Part shown: positions 31,550 through 40,650 of the stretch, piece after piece | Layout: every line of letters starts with the position of its first letter | Numbering within the stretch: the stretch's first letter is position 1 | DNA from: Stutzerimonas stutzeri TS44 | GTDB lineage: Bacteria; Pseudomonadota; Gammaproteobacteria; Pseudomonadales; Pseudomonadaceae | NCBI GenBank assembly: GCA_000263395.1 | Contig: AJXE01000010.1 | Coordinates: 58,434-122,433, forward strand | Length of the DNA stretch: 64,000 nt | Direction: 5' to 3' | Program-made: the position numbers and the translations under genes | Notes under the pieces: generated by a model | The model's database searches: none | Told to the model about the DNA's origin: nothing | What the model saw: the letters and a program-made list of their open reading frames with translations, nothing else

Positions 31550-31604
31550 GAATTCAGTACGGATGGCCTGTTCGTTGCGGCCGTCTTCATGAGGCGAAAA
31601 AACA

Positions 31605-32519
31605 ATGCGAATCCTTGTATGTGGTGCCGGTGGCCAGGTCGGCCATGAAGTGGTCGAGCGTGCTGGCGGGTTCGGCCTGGAGGCACTGGGTCGCACGCGC
31701 CAGCAACTGGATATTTCCTGCGCCGACCAGGTCGCGCGCGAGCTGCAGTTGCAGCGGCCGGGGCTGATCATCAATACCGCTGCCTATACCCATGTCGACA
31801 ACGCCGAGAGCCACGCCGAGCAGGCCTACGCGGTCAACCGCGACGGCTGTGTCAATCTGGCGGCGGCCGCCGCGCAGGCGGGCATCCCGCTGCTGCATCT
31901 GTCGACCGACTACGTGTTCGCCGGCGATGCGCACGCGCCTTACCGCGAAACCGATCGCACCGCACCCGGCGGTGTATACGGCGCGAGCAAGCTGGCCGGC
32001 GAGCAGGCCATCGTGCAGCGCTTGCCGGCGCATCTAATCCTGCGTACCAGCTGGGTCTACGGCGTGCACGGAAACAATTTCGTCAAGACCATGCTGCGCC
32101 TGGCGCGCCAGCGCGATGCCCTCGGTGTGGTCAGCGACCAGATCGGCTGTCCGACGCAGGCCGGGCGTATCGCCGAGGTGCTGCTGGAGCTGGCCAGCCG
32201 TTACGCGCGCCAGGGAACGCTGGCGTGGGGGCTCTATCACTACAGCGGGCAGCCGCGCTGCTCCTGGTACGAATTCGCCGGCGAGATCTTCCGCCAGGCG
32301 CACGAGCTCGGGCTGCTTGCGCGCGTGCCGCGACTCTCGCCGATCTCCACGGCGCAGTACCCGACGCCGGCACGGCGCCCGGCCTGGTCGGTGCTCGATT
32401 GCAGCCGCTTCGAGACGACGTTCGGCCTGGCCACAGGCGACTGGCATGCCGACATCGCCGAGGTGCTGGCCGAGCTGGCGCGGCAGGAGCGCCGCCCGGC
32501 AGCGGCGGGGCAGGTCTGA
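31605..32519 (+). CDS. rmlD: dTDP-4-dehydrorhamnose reductase (RmlD), solitary
   Basis: A 304-aa short-chain dehydrogenase/extended family protein catalysing the last step of dTDP-L-rhamnose synthesis. The Rossmann motif ILVCGAGGQVG, INTAAYTHVDNAE, LSTDYVFAG with the catalytic Thr, and YGASKLAGE with Tyr/Lys are all intact, as is the RTSWVYG segment. No rmlA, rmlB or rmlC is next to it, so it either complements genes elsewhere or reduces another keto-sugar. The ATG follows GAGGCGAAAAAAC. Confidence 0.92.
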   Translation: MRILVCGAGGQVGHEVVERAGGFGLEALGRTRQQLDISCADQVARELQLQRPGLIINTAAYTHVDNAESHAEQAYAVNRDGCVNLAAAAAQAGIPLLHLSTDYVFAGDAHAPYRETDRTAPGGVYGASKLAGEQAIVQRLPAHLILRTSWVYGVHGNNFVKTMLRLARQRDALGVVSDQIGCPTQAGRIAEVLLELASRYARQGTLAWGLYHYSGQPRCSWYEFAGEIFRQAHELGLLARVPRLSPISTAQYPTPARRPAWSVLDCSRFETTFGLATGDWHADIAEVLAELARQERRPAAAGQV

Positions 32520-32569
32520 GAAGGGGCCTGCTACCTGCGGGCGCAGTGCGGCGAACATGCCAGACGCAT

Positions 32570-32594
32570 GGGTGTCACAAAATTACAGACACCC
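32570..32594. promoter_or_regulatory. Inverted repeat before the 28-residue peptide gene
   Basis: GGGTGTC and GACACCC flank an 11-nt AT-rich spacer and end 7 nt before the ribosome-binding site of the small gene at 32613. It could be an operator or a 5' leader hairpin affecting translation. Confidence 0.5.
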
Positions 32595-32612
32595 GATAAG
32601 CGGAGGTACGGC

Positions 32613-32699
32613 ATGTTGAAATTCATCGGTGGTACGGCGGGGATCATCTTCATCATCGGCCTGATCGTGGTGATCGGCCTGTTCAAGCTGGTGTTCTGA
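32613..32699 (+). CDS. 28-residue single-span membrane peptide
   Basis: A very short frame with a strong ribosome-binding site (GCGGAGG, 6-7 nt before ATG). The product begins MLKFIGGTAGIIFIIG and continues as LIVVIGLFKLVF: one hydrophobic helix with Lys near both ends and a GxxG-like small-residue face. There is no signal cleavage site. It is convergent with the membrane protein gene at 32719 and preceded by an inverted repeat. The function is unknown; size and shape resemble small regulatory membrane proteins. Confidence 0.72.
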   Translation: MLKFIGGTAGIIFIIGLIVVIGLFKLVF

Positions 32700-32718
32700 C
32701 GGCGTCGTGCCGTCAGCC

Positions 32719-33444
32719 TCACTGTTTCGGGCGCCGCTCGTGGGGCGTCGCCATGATGTCTTCCAGACGCAGCCCGGTCAGGCCGTGGATGGTGCGCCAC
32801 AGGTAGAAGAAGATCGCCATCATCATCAGCATGCTGGGGATGGCGATCATCGGGTAGCTGAGCAGCGTCATGCGCCCCAGCTCGGCGTTGAAGGCTTCGC
32901 TGCCAGCCGGGCTGTTGACGATCCACTTGGCCAGCACGTAGTTCATGAATGACGAGAAGAAGAAGGTGCCGCTGAGCAGGTAGGTCGCGCGCAGCAGGCG
33001 CGCCTCGAAGTGCGCGGTCTGGCCGTTGCGCTCCAGGTGCTGGTGAATCTTCTCGACGTTGAGCACCTTGGGGTTGTAGAGCAGCGTGCGGATCAGCGGG
33101 TAGGAGGTGCGGGTCGATGCCAGCACGACGACACCGATGATGCCCGGCACCGCCGCTTCCTTGATCGCCAGCCATTGCGTATCCAGCTGCAGCAGACCGA
33201 TGCCGCCGGTGAGCAGCACGCTGACCAGGCCGAGCAGGGCGATCCAGTTGAACTTGCGATAGCGCGCCAGCTCCCACAGCCCCCAGCCGAGCGGAAAAGC
33301 CAGCGCCAGCAGCAGCGCGCCGTCGGCGCCCAGGCGCTGCTCGCCGCTGAGCTTCATCAGGATCAGCGAAGGGATGACGATGCTGATTGCCAGGTCGACC
33401 AGCGGGCGCGGCTTGTGTTCGGCGTGGTGGGGAGTATCGGTCAT
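32719..33444 (-). CDS. VC0807-like integral membrane protein
   Basis: A 241-aa polytopic protein with about six predicted spans, for example DLAISIVIPSLILMKL, GALLLALAFPLGWGLWEL, WIALLGLVSVLLTGGIG and SYPMIAIPSMLMMMAIFFYLW. The overall pattern resembles the VC0807 family of uncharacterised membrane proteins, sometimes compared with intracellular septation proteins. The C-terminal RLEDIMATPHERRPKQ is cytoplasmic-looking. It follows the LPG-synthase-like gene by 78 nt on the same strand and may be co-transcribed. The assignment rests on memory of the family, not a search. Confidence 0.75.
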   Translation of the reverse strand: MTDTPHHAEHKPRPLVDLAISIVIPSLILMKLSGEQRLGADGALLLALAFPLGWGLWELARYRKFNWIALLGLVSVLLTGGIGLLQLDTQWLAIKEAAVPGIIGVVVLASTRTSYPLIRTLLYNPKVLNVEKIHQHLERNGQTAHFEARLLRATYLLSGTFFFSSFMNYVLAKWIVNSPAGSEAFNAELGRMTLLSYPMIAIPSMLMMMAIFFYLWRTIHGLTGLRLEDIMATPHERRPKQ

Positions 33445-33522
33445 GTCTTCGACGCGTCTTGCTGAAAGGGCCGCATGATCGCCCGAGGCGCGCGGCTTCG
33501 CCAGTGAATGTTGCGCCGGCGG

Positions 33523-34461
33523 CTAGGTGCTGCGGCGGCGTGCCGACCATTGGCCGGCCTCGAAGCCCAGCACCACGAGGATCGCCAGGGCGAACGGCAG
33601 CAGCAGATAGAAGCCGCGAAAGACGATCAGCGCGGCGAGCACGTCGGCGGTGGGTAGCTCGGGCAGGGCCGCGAGAAAGGTCACTTCGAGCACGCCGAGC
33701 CCGCCGGGCGCGTGGGACAGCAGGGCCAGCGAGAAGGACGCCAGGAACACCCCGAGGATCGTCAGATAGCCGGGGTTTCCGGCGGCCGGCAGGGCGAAAT
33801 AGATGATCGCGGCTGCGCACAGCAATTCCATCGGCCCGGCCATCAGCTGCCGCGCCACCACCTTCAGCCGCGGGTATTCGATGTGCCACTTGCCCAGCCG
33901 CCAGGGCGGCAGCTGGCGCCAGGAGCCGAACGCGTAGAGCCCCACCAGTGCCAGCAGCAGAGTGCCGAGTCCGCGGGCGACCCACGGTGAAACCTCGACG
34001 ATGCGGTCCAGCACGCCCGGCCGCATGAGCAGCACGCCGCCGCAGGCCAGCAGGGTGCCGAGGGCGAACGTCAGCGAGCAGAAGACGATGAGAATGCCGA
34101 TTTCCTGTGGGGTCAGGCCCTTGCTGCGGTAGGCGCGATAGCGCACCAGTGCGCCGGAAAATACCGAGGCGCCGATGTTGTGCGCCAGCGCGTAGGTGGT
34201 GAAGGAACAGAGGGTGATGAACCACCAGGAAATGCGCTTGCCCAGATGCGCCATCGCGATGCGGTCGTACCAGGCCAGCGCCACGTAGGCGCCCAGGGTC
34301 GCGGCGCCGGCGAGCAGCCAGTGTATCTTGCCGATGGCCAGCAGGCTGTTGCCGAGCTCGGCCAGGGAAATGGTGCGGACCTCGTGATACAGCAGGTAGC
34401 CCGACAGCAGTACCGCCACGATCCCGAACAGGGTCCAGGCAGCATCGCTTCTTTTCATCAT
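33523..34461 (-). CDS. Lysylphosphatidylglycerol synthase-type (UPF0104) membrane protein
   Basis: A 312-aa membrane protein with about eight spans. The pattern resembles the flippase-like N-terminal domain of MprF (LPG_synthase_TM), with HNIGASVFSGALVRYRAYRSKGLT and SHAPGGLGVLEVTFL as characteristic loops. It lacks the C-terminal lysyl-transfer domain, so it is not a complete MprF; a lipid-related role is only inferred. The start at 34461 follows AAGGAG; an upstream frame to 34503 is less likely. Confidence 0.85.
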   Translation of the reverse strand: MMKRSDAAWTLFGIVAVLLSGYLLYHEVRTISLAELGNSLLAIGKIHWLLAGAATLGAYVALAWYDRIAMAHLGKRISWWFITLCSFTTYALAHNIGASVFSGALVRYRAYRSKGLTPQEIGILIVFCSLTFALGTLLACGGVLLMRPGVLDRIVEVSPWVARGLGTLLLALVGLYAFGSWRQLPPWRLGKWHIEYPRLKVVARQLMAGPMELLCAAAIIYFALPAAGNPGYLTILGVFLASFSLALLSHAPGGLGVLEVTFLAALPELPTADVLAALIVFRGFYLLLPFALAILVVLGFEAGQWSARRRST

Positions 34462-34682
34462 CGCTCGGCTCCTTACTTCGCCGGTGCGGTCAGGACGGGA
34501 CAAACCCGGGAGGTGAGTGCCGCCGGCGAGGGGCGCAGAGCATTACATGTCTTCGCCGACTTTCACCAGTACTGCTTAATCGGCAGCGGGCAGGCGCTTT
34601 TGTTCAGTGCCTCGTCGCGGGGCAGTGATGTACGGACGCGGGCCGGCGCACAGCGATGCGTCGAATGCTTCGGCCGGCGAGC

Positions 34683-37463
34683 TTACTCGGCCAGCAATCC
34701 CGTCGCCTTGATATGTATCCAGTGTTCGATCAGCTCGCGCAGTTGCGACAGCTCGACCGGCTTGGCCATGTGCCCGTCCATGCCGGCCTCGCGCGCGCGC
34801 TCGCGGTGCTCGCTGAGGATATGCGCGGTGAGCGCCACCACCGGCGTGCGCCGGCGCCCGTGGGCGGCCTCCCACAGGCGCAGCTGGCGGGTGGCTTCGA
34901 AGCCGTCGAGCACCGGCATTTCGCAGTCCATCAGCACCAGGTCGTAGGGCTGGGACTGGATCGCGCGCAGCGCTTCTTCGCCATTGCTGGCGGTATCCGG
35001 TTGCAGGTGCAGCTTGTTGAGCATGCCGCGGATGACCTTGGTGGAAATGCTGTTGTCCTCGGCGACGAGAATGCGGAAATCCTCCGGCACCTGCAGCGGT
35101 GCGATGGCGGACGGCGGCGTGGCGGCGGCGCGGCGCTGGTCGCGCTGGGCCAGTTCGTCGGCCAGGGTGGTCTTGAGCGTGTAGCCGGCCACCGGTTTGG
35201 CGAGGATGCGCTTGATCCCGGCGTTGCGCGCGATGACCTTGCTCGGCGCGCTGCTCATGCCGGTCAGCATGATCAGCAGGATGTCGTGGTTGAGGCTGAA
35301 GTCTTCCTTGATCCGGGTCGCCAGCTGCATGCCGGTCATGCCCGGCATGTCCTGGTCGAGCAGCACGACATCGAAATATTCCTTCAGGTGCGTCTTGGTG
35401 CGCAGCAGGGCGAGCGCCTCCTTGCCCGAGGCCACGGCGCTGACCTCCAGCCCCCAGCTGCTGCATTGCTGGACCAACACCTTGCGGCAGGTGTCGTTGT
35501 CGTCGACCACCAGCAGGCGCGTGCCCTGCAGGGCGCTGTCGAGGACCGAGTCGGCCGGCGCCAGGCCTTCGTTGGCCAGCGGCAGGCTGATCCACAGGGT
35601 ATTGCCGCGGTCGGTGCCGGTCTGCACGCCCAGCTCACCATCCATCAGTTGCACCAGCTGGCGCGCGATGATCAGGCCCAGGCGCCCGCCGTGGCGCGTC
35701 GCCGCCAGGAAGTCCTGGCTGTCCAGCGCGGCATTGAGCAGCGCATCGCGCTCGTAGGCTTCCAGCGGGCGGCCGCTGTCCTGCACGGTGATGCGCAGGC
35801 GCGGCTGCCCGGCGCTCTGCTCGAGCGCGGCGATCAGCAGCACTTCGCCTTCGTCGGTCTGCTTGAAGGCGTTCTCCAGCAGGTTGAGCAGGGCCTGGCG
35901 CAGGCGCGTGGGGTCGCCGGCCAGCACCGGCGGCAGCTGTGGCTGGACCAGGCTGATCAGCTCGACCTTCTGCTGTTCGGCCTTGGTGCGGTAGATGTTC
36001 AGGCAGTCCTCGAGCAGCGCGTGGAGATCGAACTGCACGTCGTCCAGTTCGATCTGCCCGGACTCCAGCTTGGAAATGTCGAGAATCTCGTTGATCAGGT
36101 TGAGCAGCTCGTTGCCCGAGCTGTGAATCGTCTGCACGTAGTCGCGCTGCTTGGCCGACAGCGAGGTGCCCAGCAGCAGCTCGCTCATGCCCAGCACACC
36201 ATTCATCGGCGTGCGAATCTCGTGGCTGACCTTGGCGAGGAAGTCGGCCTTGGTCTTGAGTTCGGCACTGATCACCGCCGCGGCGGTGTGTTCGGTACGG
36301 CTGTCGGCCTGTACCTGGCGCTGCCGCTCGAGCAGCGCGAAGCTGAGCATCAGGCCGCTGAGCGTGGTCAGGCTGAACAGCCCGCCGGTAAGCCAGCCCG
36401 GATCGAGCTGGTCGAAGCCCAGCAGGGTGGGAATGAAGAAGATGAAACCGATGCTGAACAGCAGCAGGCCGGCAACCACCAGGCGGGCCGGCTGGTAGCC
36501 CCGCCGCCAGTGGTAGATCGCCACCGCCAGGCTGCTGAGCGCCACCAGCAGGATGCTGGTGTAGATGATGCCGCTATGCCACAGCCATTGCACCAGCGCC
36601 ACGGCGGCGGCCAGGGCGAGTACCAGGTTGAACTGCGTGCCGAGCAGCCAGTTGATCCAGTTGCGCTGCTGGCGCCGGAAGAATCCCAGGGTGAACCCCA
36701 GCAAGGCCAGGCAGGCGACCAGGGCGCACAGATCGGCGATCAGCGGCTGGCTGTAGATCAGTTGTGGCAGCCATACCGCCAGCAGCCCCAGGTTGGCCAC
36801 GGCGCAGCCGAGCAGGGCGGCGTGCAGCAGGCTCAGCCAGATGTGGCTGTAGCTGCGGGTGTAGGCGAAGCGCAGCAGGTTGTACACCGTCAGCAGCGCC
36901 AGGGCGCCAAACAGCGCGCCGAACAGGTAGGCCGGCTGCGCCTGTGCCACCAGGCCGGCCTCGTCGAGAGTCTTGAACCAGGCCATCAGCGGATGGCTGG
37001 ACTGCAGGCGGATATAGGCCTCGCGCGGCTGATCGTCGTTGGGCAGCGAGAAGACGTAGGCTCGCTCCGGCAGCGGCCGCGAGGTCAGCGGTCGCAGTTC
37101 GCCGGTGGCCACGTGGCGCTCCAGCGCGCCATCACGCAGCAGGTAGTAGTCGAGATACTGCACCCGTGGCGCGAACAGCCAGAGCCAGTGCGGCTGCGTG
37201 TGGGGTGACAGGTTGACCTGCAGCCAGACGGCGCCGTCGCTGGCCGGTCCGGCGTAGGCCAGTTTATCCAGGCGCTGGAACAGCGGGCGCTGTGCGAGCA
37301 CTTCGTCGAGCGTCAGGCGGCCCGACTGGTCGAGCAGCAGGCGCCAGTTCGACGGTTGCGCTGCGGGTTCGGCCGCGGATGGGAGCGTGTTTGCCGAGAG
37401 CGGAGTCAGCGCAGTCAGGAGCAGGCTAAAGATGAATGCGGTGGCGATCCGAAGCCGACCCAC
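34683..37463 (-). CDS. retS: Hybrid sensor histidine kinase RetS
   Basis: A 926-aa protein from a GTG start at 37463 that has GAAGGG 9 nt upstream. Order: signal peptide, periplasmic 7TMR-DISMED2 domain (about 30-165), seven membrane spans (about 175-375), HisKA with His414 in VSHEIRTPMNG, an ATPase domain, and two receiver domains with Asp703 (VVLLDQDMPG) and Asp846 (LVLMDCEMP). In P. aeruginosa RetS blocks GacS and controls the acute/chronic switch. The ATPase G1 box reads QDSGRP instead of DTGxGI, so kinase activity may be poor. Adjacency to purD supports the name. Confidence 0.9.
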   Translation of the reverse strand: MGRLRIATAFIFSLLLTALTPLSANTLPSAAEPAAQPSNWRLLLDQSGRLTLDEVLAQRPLFQRLDKLAYAGPASDGAVWLQVNLSPHTQPHWLWLFAPRVQYLDYYLLRDGALERHVATGELRPLTSRPLPERAYVFSLPNDDQPREAYIRLQSSHPLMAWFKTLDEAGLVAQAQPAYLFGALFGALALLTVYNLLRFAYTRSYSHIWLSLLHAALLGCAVANLGLLAVWLPQLIYSQPLIADLCALVACLALLGFTLGFFRRQQRNWINWLLGTQFNLVLALAAAVALVQWLWHSGIIYTSILLVALSSLAVAIYHWRRGYQPARLVVAGLLLFSIGFIFFIPTLLGFDQLDPGWLTGGLFSLTTLSGLMLSFALLERQRQVQADSRTEHTAAAVISAELKTKADFLAKVSHEIRTPMNGVLGMSELLLGTSLSAKQRDYVQTIHSSGNELLNLINEILDISKLESGQIELDDVQFDLHALLEDCLNIYRTKAEQQKVELISLVQPQLPPVLAGDPTRLRQALLNLLENAFKQTDEGEVLLIAALEQSAGQPRLRITVQDSGRPLEAYERDALLNAALDSQDFLAATRHGGRLGLIIARQLVQLMDGELGVQTGTDRGNTLWISLPLANEGLAPADSVLDSALQGTRLLVVDDNDTCRKVLVQQCSSWGLEVSAVASGKEALALLRTKTHLKEYFDVVLLDQDMPGMTGMQLATRIKEDFSLNHDILLIMLTGMSSAPSKVIARNAGIKRILAKPVAGYTLKTTLADELAQRDQRRAAATPPSAIAPLQVPEDFRILVAEDNSISTKVIRGMLNKLHLQPDTASNGEEALRAIQSQPYDLVLMDCEMPVLDGFEATRQLRLWEAAHGRRRTPVVALTAHILSEHRERAREAGMDGHMAKPVELSQLRELIEHWIHIKATGLLAE

Positions 37464-37525
37464 GGGTGAAGTCCCTTCATGTGTGTGACCGCGAATTATA
37501 GCCGCGTCGGCAATCGGCTGTAATC

Positions 37526-37555
37526 GCACGGGGCGCGGAAACCCGGGCCCCGTGC
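37526..37555 (-). terminator. Possible hairpin terminator downstream of purD
   Basis: GCACGGGGC and GCCCCGTGC form a 9-bp stem 23 nt after the purD stop. The minus-strand T tract is missing, so it may be a processing or Rho-related structure rather than a strict intrinsic terminator. Confidence 0.45.
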
Positions 37556-37577
37556 GCGTTTTCCGGTGAACGGTCGC

Positions 37578-38870
37578 TCAGCCTTCGCCTCGTTCGCGCG
37601 CGATGGCGCGGTAGCCGATGTCATGCCGGTGGAACATGCCGTTCCAGCGGATCCGCTCGGCCAGGCGGTAGGCCTGCTGCTGGGCGTCGGCCACGCTGGC
37701 GCCGATGGCAGTGGCGCACAGCACGCGACCGCCGGCGGTGACCACCTGGCCTTCCGCGTTCAGCGCGGTTCCGGCGTGGAACACCTTGCCGTCCAGTTGC
37801 GCAGCATCGTCCAGGCCTTCGATCACGTCGCCCTTGGCGTAGTCGCCCGGGTAGCCACCGGCGGCCAGCACCACGCCGACGGTCGGTCGCGGGTCCCAGG
37901 TCGCCTCGACCTTGTTCAGCGCCTTGGCCAGCGCGGCCTCGACCAGCAGCACCAGCGAGGACTCCAGGCGGCACATGATCGGCTGGGTTTCCGGGTCGCC
38001 GAAGCGGCAGTTGAACTCGATGACCTTGGGCGCACCCGACTTGTCGATCATCAGACCGGCATAGAGGAAGCCGGTGTAGACGTTGCCCTCGGCCGCCATG
38101 CCGCGCACGGTCGGGTAGATGACTTCGTCCATCACCCGCTGGTGCACTTCGGCGGTGACCACCGGCGCCGGGGAATAAGCGCCCATGCCGCCGGTGTTCG
38201 GGCCGGTGTCGGCGTCGCCGACGCGCTTGTGGTCCTGGCTGGTGGCCATCGGCAGCACGTGCTCACCGTCGACCATGACGATGAAGCTGGCTTCCTCGCC
38301 GTCGAGGAATTCCTCGATCACCACGCGCGAACCGGCGTCACCGAAGGCGTTGCCCGAGAGCATGTCGCGCACGGCGTCCTCGGCTTCTTCGAGGGTCATG
38401 GCGACGATCACGCCCTTGCCGGCGGCCAGGCCGTCGGCCTTGATGACGATCGGTGCGCCCTTCTCGCGCAGGTAGGCCAGTGCCGGCTCCACTGCGGTGA
38501 AGTTCTGGTAGTCGGCGGTGGGAATCCTGTGACGCGCGAGGAAATCCTTGGTGAACGCCTTGGAGCCTTCCAGCTGCGCGGCGGCGGCGGTAGGGCCGAA
38601 GATATCCAGGCCGCGTGCGCGGAACAGGTCGACCACGCCCTTCACCAGCGGCGCTTCCGGGCCGACGATGGTCAGCTGCACATTCTTCGCGGCGAAATCG
38701 GCCAGCGCCTCGATGTTCAGCACGTCGATGGCGACGTTCTCGCACTTGGCCTCGGTGGCGGTGCCGGCGTTACCCGGGGCGACGAAGACCTTGGCGACGC
38801 GCGGGTCCTGCGCGACCTTCCAGGCCAGCGCGTGCTCGCGGCCGCCGCTGCCGATGATCAGTACATTCAT
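37578..38870 (-). CDS. purD: Phosphoribosylamine-glycine ligase
   Basis: Second step of purine biosynthesis, an ATP-grasp ligase. The 430 aa have the N-terminal VLIIGSGGREHALAWK, the ATP-grasp stretch PIVIKADGLAAGKGVIVA, EEFLDGEEASF, QDHKRVGDADTGPNTGGMGAYSP and FNCRFGDPETQ. The start at MNVLIIG (38870) is the family one. It follows purH by about 100 nt, the intervening space being filled by an intergenic repeat. Confidence 0.98.
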   Translation of the reverse strand: MNVLIIGSGGREHALAWKVAQDPRVAKVFVAPGNAGTATEAKCENVAIDVLNIEALADFAAKNVQLTIVGPEAPLVKGVVDLFRARGLDIFGPTAAAAQLEGSKAFTKDFLARHRIPTADYQNFTAVEPALAYLREKGAPIVIKADGLAAGKGVIVAMTLEEAEDAVRDMLSGNAFGDAGSRVVIEEFLDGEEASFIVMVDGEHVLPMATSQDHKRVGDADTGPNTGGMGAYSPAPVVTAEVHQRVMDEVIYPTVRGMAAEGNVYTGFLYAGLMIDKSGAPKVIEFNCRFGDPETQPIMCRLESSLVLLVEAALAKALNKVEATWDPRPTVGVVLAAGGYPGDYAKGDVIEGLDDAAQLDGKVFHAGTALNAEGQVVTAGGRVLCATAIGASVADAQQQAYRLAERIRWNGMFHRHDIGYRAIARERGEG

Positions 38871-38888
38871 AAAGCTCTCCTGCGGAGA

Positions 38889-38972
38889 GAGCGGCAAGCT
38901 TCAAGCCTCAAGCTACAAGTAAAAGCGGACGGCTCTTGCTTGCGGCTTGCGGCTTGCGGCTTGCGGCTCGCT
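38889..38972. repeat. AAGCTTSAAGC-type intergenic repeat, copy 4, with 7-bp tandem array (purH-purD)
   Basis: GGCAAGCTTCAAGCCTCAAG at 38892-38911 faces a run of four CTTGCGG units at 38939-38966 ending in a degenerate CTCGC. The unit resembles the other intergenic repeats; the 7-bp period is the clearest tandem array in the window. Confidence 0.7.
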
Positions 38973-38974
38973 AT

Positions 38975-40579
38975 TTAGTGTCTGAAGTGGCGCATGCCGG
39001 TGAAGACCATCGCGATGTCGGCTTCGTCGGCCGCGGCGATGACTTCTTCGTCACGCATCGAGCCGCCGGGCTGGATCACCGCGCTGATGCCGGCCTTGGC
39101 GGCGTTGTCGATGCCGTCGCGGAAGGGGAAGAACGCATCGCTGGCCATGACCGCGCCCTGCACCTGCAGGCCGGCGTGCTCGGCCTTGATCGCAGCGATG
39201 CGCGCGGAGTTGACGCGGCTCATCTGGCCGGCGCCGACGCCGACGGTCTGGCGGTTCTTGGCATAGACGATGGCGTTGGACTTGACGAACTTGGCCACCT
39301 TCCAGGCGAACACCAGGTCGTGGATTTCCTGCTCGGTGGGTGCGCGCTTGGTGACCACTTTCAGGTCATCGGCGGTGATCATGCCGATGTCGCGGCTCTG
39401 GATCAGCAGGCCGCCATTGACGCGCTTGTAGTCCCAGCCCGGGGTGCGCTCAGCTGGCCACTGGCCGCATTCGAGCAGGCGGATGTTGGCCTTGGCGGCG
39501 ACCACGGCGCGGGCTTCGGTGGAGATGCTCGGGGCGATGATCACCTCGACGAACTGGCGCTCGACGATGGCCTTGGCCGTCTCGCCGTCCAGCTCGCGGT
39601 TGAAGGCGATGATGCCGCCGAACGCCGATTCGCTGTCGGTGGCGTAGGCCAGATCGTAGGCCTTGCGGATGCCGCCCTCGTCTTCCGGGACCACGGCGAC
39701 GCCGCACGGGTTGGCATGCTTGACGATCACGCAGGCCGGCTTGACGAAGCTCTTCACGCATTCCAGCGCGGCGTCGGTGTCGGCCACGTTGTTGAACGAC
39801 AGTTCCTTGCCCTGCAACTGGGTGGCGGTGGCCACACAGGCTTCGTCCGGCTTCTCGACGTAGAAGGCGGCCTGCTGGTGCGGGTTCTCACCGTAGCGCA
39901 TGTCCTGCGCCTTGATGAACTGCATGCTGTAGGTGCGCGGGAACAGGCTGCGGCCCTCGGTGCTGAGGGTCTGCGCGCTCTGGTCGATGCCGCCGAGGTA
40001 GTTGGCGATCATGCCGTCGTAGGCGGCGGTGTGCTCGAAGGCCTTGAGCGCCAGGTCGAAGCGCTGGGCGTAGCTCAGGCCGCCGTTCTTCAGGTTGTCG
40101 ATCACCGCGGCGTAGTCGTCGGCGTTGACCACGATGGCGACGTCCTTGTGGTTCTTCGCCGCGCTGCGGACCATGGTCGGGCCGCCGATGTCGATGTTCT
40201 CGATGGCGTCCGGCAGCGTGCAGCCGGGCTTGGCCACGGTGGCGGCGAAGGGATAGAGATTGACCGCTACCAGGTCGATCGGGGCGATGCCGTGCTCGGC
40301 CATCACCGCACCGTCGAGGTCACGGCGGCCGAGGATGCCGCCGTGGATCTTCGGATGCAGGGTCTTCACCCGACCGTCCATCATTTCCGGGAAGCCGGTG
40401 TAGTCGGCGACTTCCACGGCATTGACGCCATTTTCGCGCAGCAGCTTGAACGTGCCGCCGGTGGAGAGGATCTCGACACCGAGGGCGGCGAGTTCACGGG
40501 CGAAGTCGACGACGCCGGTCTTGTCGGACACGCTGATCAGCGCGCGGCGGACGGGAAGGCGGGTGGTCTGGTCGGTCAT
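38975..40579 (-). CDS. purH: Bifunctional AICAR formyltransferase/IMP cyclohydrolase
   Basis: Last two steps of IMP synthesis. The 534 aa comprise an MGS-like IMP cyclohydrolase domain (1-about 200; [43 protein letters not shown]) and an AICAR transformylase domain with the Lys-His catalytic pair in [11 protein letters not shown] and [11 protein letters not shown]. The start MTDQTTRLP at 40579 is preferred over an ATG four codons upstream. It follows fis after a terminator. Confidence 0.97.
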   Translation of the reverse strand: MTDQTTRLPVRRALISVSDKTGVVDFARELAALGVEILSTGGTFKLLRENGVNAVEVADYTGFPEMMDGRVKTLHPKIHGGILGRRDLDGAVMAEHGIAPIDLVAVNLYPFAATVAKPGCTLPDAIENIDIGGPTMVRSAAKNHKDVAIVVNADDYAAVIDNLKNGGLSYAQRFDLALKAFEHTAAYDGMIANYLGGIDQSAQTLSTEGRSLFPRTYSMQFIKAQDMRYGENPHQQAAFYVEKPDEACVATATQLQGKELSFNNVADTDAALECVKSFVKPACVIVKHANPCGVAVVPEDEGGIRKAYDLAYATDSESAFGGIIAFNRELDGETAKAIVERQFVEVIIAPSISTEARAVVAAKANIRLLECGQWPAERTPGWDYKRVNGGLLIQSRDIGMITADDLKVVTKRAPTEQEIHDLVFAWKVAKFVKSNAIVYAKNRQTVGVGAGQMSRVNSARIAAIKAEHAGLQVQGAVMASDAFFPFRDGIDNAAKAGISAVIQPGGSMRDEEVIAAADEADIAMVFTGMRHFRH

Positions 40580-40604
40580 CTCGGATTCCATCAGGACAGA
40601 ATTG

Positions 40605-40632
40605 AAAGAAAAAGGGCGCCGGCGCGGCGCCC
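40605..40632 (-). terminator. Intrinsic terminator of dusB-fis
   Basis: GGGCGCC and GGCGCCC form a 7-bp stem (40614-40632) around a 5-nt loop, followed on the minus strand by TTTTTCTTT. It lies between fis and purH. Confidence 0.9.
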
Positions 40633-40650
40633 TTCATCCAGCGAATCGGG

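Noticed and set aside
31447..31551. Possible 34-residue frame between sfsA and rmlD
   Set aside because: Weak ribosome-binding site, overlap with a terminator-like hairpin and no recognisable feature.
34656..37208. 850-codon plus-strand frame antisense to retS
   Set aside because: Shadow of the retS reading frame; the translation is low-complexity Gln/Arg/Ala/His-rich without motifs.
37526..37555. Plus-strand terminator at the purD-retS gap
   Set aside because: The hairpin has a T tract on the plus strand, but no plus-strand gene ends there; it is kept only as a low-confidence minus-strand structure.
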